A stretch of DNA of 64,000 bases from Cylindrodendrum hubeiense (Eukaryota; Ascomycota; Sordariomycetes; Hypocreales; Nectriaceae). The notes under the pieces were generated by a model. It worked only from the letters and a program-made list of their open reading frames with translations. It was not told the origin of the DNA and searched no databases. The stretch covers positions 62,001 to 126,000 of the forward strand of contig JAANBB010000005.1 of the NCBI GenBank assembly GCA_014621425.1, given 5' to 3'. Below are positions 56,521-64,000 of the stretch, piece by piece. Position numbers and translations under genes: made by a program. How positions within the stretch are numbered: position 1 is the first letter of the stretch; every line of letters starts with the position of its first letter.

Positions 56521-57621
56521 ATGGGCTTATTCGCCTCGGCTTGGGAGAGCTCCGCATTTTACAAATTTGCCGCAATGATAAATACTCGTGGCATCACCAT
56601 CTCATTGCACTGTCACCATATTGCCAACATTATCCATTTCGAAGTTCTACTGAATCTGAGGCGCTCCTGGCCGGATTCAAAGATGGCACGACACGGCATT
56701 TTTCAGTATATCCGCCTCAAGTTCCTTGCAACCTTCTTCCGGTTCATGATCTCCTGGCGCGGAAATACGGCACTCCTAAAGGATCTGGCTATATCCGATA
56801 ACCCTCGCCGAAAGCTGGTGCAGATCCCATCGCGCGATGCAGGCCGATTTATCAAGGCCTGGCTCTACTCCCCACCCGATCCCACCACGCCTCAAACTAA
56901 GAAGCCTCTCCTCGTGAACTGGCATGGAAGTGGCTTCATCTTCCCCAGTCTCGGCAAAGATGTTGTCTTCTGTAGCAAAGTTGCACGCGAGACCGGGGCT
57001 TTGGTTCTGGATGCGGATTATAGCAAGGGCCCCGAGGTTCCATTCCCTGGAGCCGTTCATGATGTGGAAGACACCCTCAAATGGGTCGCGAGCCAACCAG
57101 AACAATTCGATCTCAGCCGTATCGCTGTTTCCGGATTCAGCGCCGGAGGAAACCTAGCCCTAGTGGCGGCTTCTTCATTGAGAAAACAGTTATCACCTTT
57201 GGAAATACCACTCGTCATTTCTGTTTATCCTCCGACCGATATAGCAGCGGACGCTGAGGCAAAGACGGTTCCCAATCCTATCAAGCCGATCCCCGCCCAC
57301 GTGGCCACCATATTCAACGATTGTTATGTGCCAGAGATCGCACTGCGAACAGACCCCCGAGTTTCTCCAATTTTTACCGACCCCAAATTGTTCCCGCCTA
57401 CAGTCGCTATCTTTACCTGCGAGGGAGACACACTTGCCCCGGAAGGTATCGCGCTGGGACAGAAATTGGACGACGGGCAAAGAAAAGTTATCAACATAAA
57501 CCTTAAGGGTGTTCATCACGGGTTTGATCATGGATGCGACCCTGGGACGAATGAGTGGGAGCAACGGGAATACTATCAAAAGATATCGATTGATACTATC
57601 AAAGAGGTATTCGGTCTATAG
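56521..57621 (+). CDS. Alpha/beta hydrolase, hormone-sensitive-lipase family
   Basis: Single exon, 366 residues (312 if translation begins at 56683, MARHGIFQYI). The oxyanion motif is LLVNWHGSGFIF (residue ~135), nucleophile GFSAGG (~206-211), acid in TCEGDTLAPEG (~302) and His in VHHGFDHG (~330). These define the Abhydrolase_3/HSL group, which cleaves short-chain or secondary-metabolite esters. A weakly hydrophobic N-terminal stretch (YIRLKFLATFFRFMI) may associate with membrane. Could release an ester or lactone in the neighbouring metabolic group, or be unrelated. Confidence 0.88.
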   Translation: MGLFASAWESSAFYKFAAMINTRGITISLHCHHIANIIHFEVLLNLRRSWPDSKMARHGIFQYIRLKFLATFFRFMISWRGNTALLKDLAISDNPRRKLVQIPSRDAGRFIKAWLYSPPDPTTPQTKKPLLVNWHGSGFIFPSLGKDVVFCSKVARETGALVLDADYSKGPEVPFPGAVHDVEDTLKWVASQPEQFDLSRIAVSGFSAGGNLALVAASSLRKQLSPLEIPLVISVYPPTDIAADAEAKTVPNPIKPIPAHVATIFNDCYVPEIALRTDPRVSPIFTDPKLFPPTVAIFTCEGDTLAPEGIALGQKLDDGQRKVININLKGVHHGFDHGCDPGTNEWEQREYYQKISIDTIKEVFGL

Positions 57622-57669
57622 TTTTATAGCTCTAGAACATTCCCAAGCCTGGTTAATGTTAGTCGGGTA

Positions 57670-57825
57670 TTATTGATCAAACATGTGCTCAACGTGGTTC
57701 TTGATGTACTGCTCAATCTTCTCCGAATCGATAAATTCTAGTCCCTTGCTCTCGAAAAGCTTGTTAACCTTGGCTAACAAGGCTAGCAATGACCTTCTTG
57801 GTGAAGGCGTAGTTGACAAACTCGC
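57670..57825 (-). pseudogene. Terminal-exon fragment of a broken gene
   Basis: On the minus strand a splice acceptor (GGTTAG) at 57826 is followed by EFVNYAFTKKVIASLV in one frame and then, after a one-base shift near 57776, by NKLFESKGLEFIDSEKIEQY and a stop at 57670. The two halves read as one continuous C terminus broken by a single-base indel inside a short CCTTGGCTAACAAGG palindrome. No upstream exons are left. Family not recognised; a relic of a lost gene is the best reading. Confidence 0.4.
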
Positions 57826-58064
57826 CTAACCAGGCTAATGAAGTCAAATAAGAGAGTGGGTGAGTAAGCTTATCATTGCCGCGTTGGCTATCCTCCTAGA
57901 ATGTGTCATGTTATGTAGGCAAGGGTGGAGCTTGATGTAATAACTCGGAATTCTTGACATCATCTCTCGATATTTGCAGCTGAAAAGAATATGTGCCTAC
58001 GGTTTGCTCCCGCTCATAGCCGTTCGCTAAAAGCACTTTCGCCTTCGTGCACAACTTTGATTGT

Positions 58065-59589
58065 CTAAAGGATAGCGCGCTGGGCCTCGACTTCATCAGC
58101 TTCTGATTGCGAGTCCCAGGTCAACGACTCCGAGACCGAGCCTCTGGAAGTGGCAACCGACCCAAGGCGCTGCCAGATGTCTGTTGGGTCCCTTTGTAGA
58201 TCATTCAGATCTTGAGGACGTTTTACGAGATTGACCTCGGGTTCCTCCGAGATATCAATGGCCTGTAAGCGAATGACGTCGCCATTCACTGTCATTCCAA
58301 ACTTGTCCACCTTCTTGCGATGTCCTGCCGTGCCAATGGTCCTAAATGAATGTTGTTGAAGTGCCTTATTGTCACTGCCCTTGTTCTCAATATCGCTTTC
58401 TCTCTCGCCGATGATTCGAGGGGCGACGTGTGCAACAAATCGTCGGATTGTAGTGAAGGTTGCGCATATAATTAGGAGGTTCGATTCTACAAAGCTATCG
58501 AGGCCCAGGTCAGCAGATGTGTTGGAGGTAAGTGATTGGGGATCGAACATTATAATCGCGGTGCTGGAAATGACCCATGTTATGTCTGTTTCGCTAATGG
58601 TAGGCATTAGGTGTATTAATCGTATAATGGCTGTGACCAAAGTTCTAATCATTAACCTGTTAGAGAAGAGAACCGTATTGAACCCGATTGAAATGATCTT
58701 ACGCTGAACCGATGGCGAAGAAGAAGAAGAGACCAGCTTTTTGCCGGGACATTATCTGTAATCTTAAAATCATGGGGATTGGCATGATGAGTAGGATCAA
58801 GTCGGAAGCAATCCCCATAACAGCTGTGGTAATGAAGAGTGCATGCCTGTCGATACAGGTTCCGGGTACAGTCCGATCCCAGTTAAACTTTATTGGCTGA
58901 CAACCGAAAATAACTGCGAAGAATGCCGCGGTATTGAAGCCGGCGACAAGGAGTAGTAAGCCATAGCTGCTCCATTTCCACCACCTCTGGGGAGAGATAG
59001 TTCGATAGAATAGTGCTAGGGAGCTCTTGGCGAAGCCAGCTGTGACGGCACATAAGATTGGTGAAATAAAGATGAACTAATGAAGGTGTCAGAAGACACA
59101 AAAAACTAGACCTGTATTCGAAGGCTGAAAATTGCACTCACGTAGGTTGCTTTCGTGAAGCTTTCAGTGGACATCTCCCATGAATGAACTCCAATCACTT
59201 TCTCGACGAAAGCCACTGGAAACGGTGAGAAATTAGAGTGACTGGAATTGCGACGAGCTATGAAGGGTACTAACAAGTTTGGTTGGCCTGGATAGCCACC
59301 GAAAATATCCATGCTACTGTAACGCACACTGCGCTGTCTCAGTAATACGTCCCACGAGGTGGGTCGGAAAGAGGCTCCGACCTAACTGGGCGTCTATCTT
59401 TCGGAGTATCCGTAATTTAACGTAAACGTGCTGAAGATAAAAGAAAGTCGAGATTAAGAGACCGAAACCACATACAACATACGCCAAGATATTGTGTCGT
59501 TGTGTGGGGTTCTCAAAGTCTACCTCGTAACCTGGCGGTGGAGGCATGATGGCGGTGACGCCGTCAATAGCGGTAAGTGAAGAAGTCAT
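58065..59589 (-). CDS. Rhodopsin-like (fungal integral membrane) domain protein
   Basis: Five exons, 59589-59382, 59337-59275, 59215-59142, 59076-58703 and 58656-58065, join in frame to 436 residues (exon 2 could start at 59328, three residues shorter). Seven membrane helices are visible: AYVVCGFGLLISTFFYL, VCVTVAWIFSVAIQ, the GVHSWEMSTESFTKATY loop, then FIFISPILCAVTAGFAKSSLALFYR, LLLLVAGFNTAAFFAVIFG with CQPI, and ITTAVMGIASDLILLIMPI, FFFAIGSALMIRTLVTAIIR. This is the large fungal PF20684-type family, distantly like PTH11 receptors. The long soluble tail is Ser/Asp-rich. A plasma-membrane sensor is likely but no ligand is known for this group. Confidence 0.87.
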
Positions 59590-60808
59590 GATTGAATATT
59601 AGTTTGTCCGTCTAGGCCGTATTATTTTGTGGAGAATTGAAGTGGAGAAAAACGAGAAACTCTTTTTTAATCTATATGTGGATAGTCGATGAACATGGTT
59701 AAGAAACAGCAAAACTATCAGCGCGAGTCAAGGCAGCGTGAGATTCAACGCCGGCAAGGTATCCAGCCGAACATTTGAGCGTGGCGTAATGTCAGCGCGG
59801 GGCAATGTGAGATCCGCGATGCCGGTTAATTAGCCCACGAACCGGGAAAATTGTGTAATAGAGCCGGTGTTGCGTGCATGTGCGCATCGGCGGCTTCATC
59901 TACACGAGCCGCGCAGGAACTTGACACGCTGTGCTGAAACAAAACACTCTTAGCGGTTACTTACATGTTCCATCGACGTGCACGGTTAGTCTCGCCGCCA
60001 AAGCCCGGAGCCAATCCGTTCATGGTTATAATTTTGTGATAGCATACCGGCACTATCTTACACACTAACTTATTCAACCGTTCTCCAATCGCCATGCCTG
60101 CGCCCTACGCCCCATAATATTTTGCTTTTCTGTGGATGAGGGTTGTAGTACTGCGCAGTATACTTGGACCTTACTTCCCATGGAAATTTGCGATGTTGAT
60201 GTGATGCTACCTAGACGTCACCGCTATAATGCAGAATGTGTGAATCGGATGCGTCGTTTCCGACATGACAAAGGGCAGCAATTCCACCTCAAGTCTTTGT
60301 TTTAAAATTTCTCTATGGATGGGGTACAAAGAGCAAAGATGGAGGAAATCTCATTATTTTCCCACCAGTTAAATACAGTTTCATCCATGCACTTAGCGCG
60401 TCAAAACGGTCAGCACATTGTCAAAGCGGCGTCAGAGCGGTCGTAAACTTATGTGACCTGTCAGCCGCCTAGTGTCTCCTATACGGTGGCGAGCGGATCC
60501 TGGGGGGGCTCGGTCATGGCATCTTGTCTTCATCTCACTTGTTCAATAGCCAGAATCTTCAACAAATCTGGATCACGCCATTTGCACAGTTAGTCGTGTC
60601 AATAATCCTAGATCTACCTGCATGAGCGAGGATTCACGTGAGTGTCATGCCTACTGAACCATGTTTTTACATGAATTTGAGGTGATTAGCATTTACATAG
60701 TCCATTTATAAACTGAGAATTACTCAAATGCGTTCGCCTTGTGGTCGATTCCGGACAACAATGATGCAAAAACCCCAAGCGTTGAAGCTTTTAATCCATT
60801 TTCTGGAC
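59590..60808. other. Intergenic
   Basis: Promoter side of the rhodopsin-like gene and 3' side of the Zn2Cys6 gene. No supported feature. Confidence 0.5.
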
Positions 60809-62468
60809 TCAGACGAGACAAAGCTCTATGCGCTCCTTCCAACAATAATAGACCCAATCAGTTTGTGTATACTGAGAAGATACTTCACCGTCTCGCCCTA
60901 ACTCTATCACTTGACAATTATTCGCTAGAGGCCAGATAATACCTTTGAGTACATCGAAACACCGCGAAATATTGAGAATATTCATCTTTTCCAGCATGCC
61001 CTGAAGCAATTGAACCACCTGGGTGGCACGAGTGCTTCCTGGAACACTCTCACATCCGAGCACAAATATTGGCCAAGCCATCATGGTGATGGAACTCGAT
61101 TCGAGTGGAACCCCAAGTATTGCATTATAGAGATTGGCTGAAAGCTGAGGAAGTATGTCTGAGTTCGTGGTGTTGGCACGACGAAGGAAAATTTCCGTCG
61201 CCAGGCCATGAGACATGGCTGCTGCAATGCAAGCATTGTCATTGACAGTTTCCCCAGATGCGCCATGGAAAGGTGTGCCCGCTGGGACCTCGGCATGACC
61301 ACGTGCAGCAGGAATGTGCTGCATCGCATATCTTAGCCTTTGTAGAATCCTCTTGCGGCGACGGAAGAAAGTCTCATTGTTGATTCGGTCCTCGAAAAGA
61401 TCACAGATTAGGCCACTACTCTGGCCTAGAATGCAGAATATCTCGCCGGCATAGCCAAGGACGGCATCTGGCCTCCGAAATTCAGCCATGTCCTGGTCAA
61501 GACCTGGGATGACATGCTCCTCCCAGAAAGCCCTTGAAAGCAAAGGTCTCCGTGGGCTTGGGACAGTGCAGAATACATCAAAGTAGCCGAGAAACTTGAC
61601 GGTTGGACCAAGAATGGGTGATTTGACCAAGGAGTCTGACTGGCCTGCGGAGCGGTCCCAACTACAGCGGGCTTGTATCAATGAGACAGTCCCTTGGATA
61701 TGAACGAAAACCTTTGGCAGATCGCATCCTTGAATAACAGCTGTACCAGCCAGATTTTGTGAGGCAGCAATGCAGTCGTCACTCAGGTATGCCGGTCGTC
61801 CTCCTTGGCCTGGTATAGGTTTACTTGATCGAATCGACGCAATCACTGCATGTAGGGCCCTGTGGTTGGTCTCGAGCGCATCAGCTTCTGACAATGACCC
61901 AACGGCTACCAGGTGCGCTGCAGAGCTAGCCAATGTAGTTTGAAACAGGGCAGACTCTCCATCCATAAATAAGGAAAAATTGGCAGCTCGAAAGTCGAAG
62001 GTAACGTTGGGGCTGGGAAAGACGAGCCGTATGAACGACTCGGCCCAGTGGCTGAGCAGATAGGCGTCCCTTGACGATGTAAATGCAATGCCGGATTTGG
62101 GAGGCGGCCGGAGAGTGAAACTACTCGCGGCCGAACTGTATGCCGAGCCTGGCATCGTTCTTCGCCTCGGCGTTGGAGGTGGAGACATCATGTCCGGCTC
62201 AAAGCCGACGCTCACCCACTTCAACTGCTTCGTGTACCCATCACAAGCCACCCCCCTGTCGTTGCAGTTCTGGCACTGCGGGCGTTTCTCGTCGCACTTG
62301 ATGCGGATAGCTCGACATGTCAGGCAACCTGTGGAGAGTTATCAGCCCACAATGTCTGAGGGTGTTTGAGGGTGTTGACTGACCTGTGCGTGATCGACGG
62401 TAATAAAGCTGCGGCTCCTCTGCCATCATGGTCGTCCCCATCTTGTCTATTCCACCGAGGTTTTCCAA
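60809..62468 (-). CDS. Zn2Cys6 transcription factor
   Basis: Exons 62468-62384 and 62328-60809 give 534 residues; the intron is 55 nt and lies just before the zinc cluster. CLTCRAIRIKCDEKRPQCQNC with a sixth Cys six residues later gives intact C-x2-C-x6-C-x6-C-x2-C-x6-C spacing. A Pro/Ser/Thr linker (MMSPPPTPRRRTMPGSAYSS) follows, then a Fungal_trans_2-like regulatory region with SHWAESFIRLVFP and MAWPIFVLGCESVPGSTRATQ blocks. Start could be one of several nearby Met codons (62468, 62438). Nuclear. It is divergent from the amine oxidase gene (1.02 kb apart) and is the obvious candidate regulator of it, by position only. Confidence 0.9.
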
Positions 62469-63488
62469 ATTACTGGGCTCGGCAATTGGCCTTTCACTGG
62501 GTACACGACGTTGGGTTTCGATGAATTTGGTATCTCAGCTCTCGCTCGTCCTACCGGCATCTTTTCGGCCGATGCCGAGATATCAAGATATCAAGATTGG
62601 GGGTCGATACGGGCATCTATGTCCCTCACACAGGATAACACTTCGTCATACCGCGCCGTAAGTGCTCACAGCGTTGCAAGTTGAACTTTTGCTCGCATCG
62701 GGGACTCTCAATCAGGCTTGACGGTCTGCTGTGAGGTTCTAATCGCTCACGAACTGATGGCGTCCTTGCTCTTATCAAGTTGTCTGGGGTCCAGGATATC
62801 GTGTCCCAATACGGGTTGGTCTGGTGGGACGCGATGCATCCCCCGCTTCGCGCCCCTCATCCGACTGTCCCGAGTCATGTTTGGTCGCTCTTTATTTCAC
62901 GCTTAGTCTCAACCTTGTTCATCCTGCAGCGTCTTTAGGTCTTTATCGGTCTTGAACTTGTTACATAACCTTATCATCGCCTTTGTCTTATCAGGCAAAG
63001 AGGAGTCTTCTCTCCCACACAGCACCGACGTCGGCTTAGAAATGCTCCATATCGCATCGATCAAGCGTTGGATTGCCACGTGCTGCCATGGCCCTAGCTT
63101 GGTCGGGAATACCACACCGGCCACTTCGCCGTCTATTGAGCTCTTATCATGGCGATCGCCAAGAACAAGTCTTGGCAACAAACAATATGCACTCCAGCCT
63201 TCGGTAAGGCGTATCTTTTCCGAACAAGTCTTAGTTAGTTTAATACAATTGAGTGGGCTTGACGATTCACAAGTTTTTCCGCGAAGATGCGGGCCATTTG
63301 AGGTAAAGATTGTGAGAAGTTGATGATGCCCCGACAGACAACAGAATGCAGTGTTACTGTTGATGCATGCCGGATTTTCGGTCTATAAGAAGACTTCAGC
63401 TCGTCTCTAAAATGACGAAATTGCATCTCTCAGAGCACTCTCGAAGCTCAAACTCAGGCTGAGTCGATTATCTCCAAACAGAGCCTCA
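62469..63488. promoter_or_regulatory. Divergent promoter with four GATAAG sites
   Basis: CTTATC (GATAAG on the minus strand) occurs at 62771-62776, 62970-62975, 62987-62992 and 63143-63148. The middle two are 17 bp apart, the close pairing favoured by AreA/NIT2-type nitrogen regulators. The downstream gene is a secreted amine oxidase, which releases ammonium, so nitrogen control fits. Binding is not shown. Confidence 0.55.
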
Positions 63489-64000
63489 ATGAAGTCCTCG
63501 GTCATCTTTACGACTCTCTTGGGCCTGGCGTTGGGAGTAGCTGCCGCTCCGCGCCGAACCTGGAATGTCCATTCCGGTCCAAACAACTACAAGGCAGGCT
63601 CCATTCGGCGACGATCTCTCGAAGAGAGAGCCGAGACCTGCCCCATCCCAGTCGACAACATCATCACGGCTCCCAAGACGACACCTTTCAAGCCTCTGAC
63701 TGACGATGAGCTGGAGACGTTACTCAAATTTCTTCTCAATGAGGAGACCGGTCTCAACTTGACGGACTCGGCAAGCCCAGACCTGTCAATGAGTGACAAC
63801 TACATTTCCCACGTTGAGGTCTTGAAGCCGAATAAAACGGACATCCTCAACTATCTCGACGGTAATGCGACCAAGGTCCCCAGATACGCTAGAGTGACGC
63901 TGTACGAAGGCGCTGCACAAGTCCCCGGTATTACAGATTACATGGTATGTTTCATTTTCTCATTCAGCTTCAGCGCACTAACAGTATGATAGGTGGGCCC
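63489..64000 (+). CDS. Secreted copper amine oxidase, 5' part
   Basis: Exon 1 is 63489-63944; the intron 63945-63992 (GTATGT...ATAG) is followed by exon 2, cut by the window end after eight bases. A signal peptide (MKSSVIFTTLLGLALGVAAA) starts the protein. The visible part, FKPLTDDELETLLKFLL and DNYISHVEVLKPNKTDILNYLDGN with YARVTLYEG, matches the N-terminal domains of fungal secreted copper amine oxidases, followed by VGP. Quinone-site Tyr and copper His residues lie beyond the window. Reaction: oxidative deamination of primary amines to aldehyde, ammonia and H2O2 outside the cell. Multiple upstream GATAAG sites suggest nitrogen regulation. Confidence 0.85.

Noticed and set aside
60739..60939. 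Plus-strand frame over the 3' end of the second Zn2Cys6 gene
   Set aside because: Antisense shadow of a well-supported coding exon.

Overview
The window is nuclear DNA of a filamentous ascomycete (Pezizomycotina). The evidence is dense genes on both strands, short introns of about 50-85 nt with GTAAGT/GTGAGT donors, CTAAC-like branch sites and CAG/TAG acceptors, and families typical of these fungi: a PDR-type ABC transporter, Zn2Cys6 regulators, a Clr5-domain regulator, NPP1/NLP-like secreted proteins, a fungal CorA-like protein, an Hsp70-like protein, a rhodopsin-like integral membrane protein and a secreted copper amine oxidase. The genus cannot be fixed from sequence alone. No rRNA, tRNA, CRISPR array or intact transposon was recognised. 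|| Layout. 1-5350 is gene-poor, with a possible small two-exon membrane protein, strong palindromes and a probable gene relic. 5351-6829 (-) encodes a T5orf172-domain protein with a membrane tail. 10486-15193 (+) is a seven-exon, 1458-residue multidrug ABC transporter, tail to tail with a three-exon NLP-like gene (15858-16806, -). After 3.4 kb of mostly non-coding DNA come an 85-residue three-exon protein (20171-20578, -) and a very large mosaic regulator (22259-27610, +) joining Clr5, C2H2, HSF-type and further C2H2-like domains. A second NLP-like gene (28434-29372, +) is tail to tail with a Vps62/propeller-like protein (29432-31351, -), followed by a CorA-like protein (31649-33879, -), a small coiled-coil protein (36201-36653, -) and a divergent pair, Hsp70-like (37832-40169, -) and coiled-coil protein (40737-42098, +). 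|| 42374-57621 holds tailoring-type enzymes without a recognisable core synthase: sulfotransferase-like protein, aromatic-type aminotransferase, Zn2Cys6 regulator, O-methyltransferase, CmcJ/NvfI-like oxidoreductase, isopenicillin-N-synthase-like 2OG-Fe(II) oxygenase, APH-like kinase and HSL-type hydrolase. Two divergent promoters and one tail-to-tail oxidase pair organise it. It may be a small amino-acid-derived metabolite locus. Its local regulator carries an apparent one-base frameshift just after the zinc cluster, which an alternative intron could bypass. || 58065-64000 has a rhodopsin-like membrane protein (-), a second Zn2Cys6 regulator (-) and, divergent from it, the 5' end of a secreted copper amine oxidase (+) whose upstream region holds four GATAAG sites. 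All exon joins were worked out by hand from splice signals and reading frame; those given for multi-exon genes keep the frame throughout unless stated.
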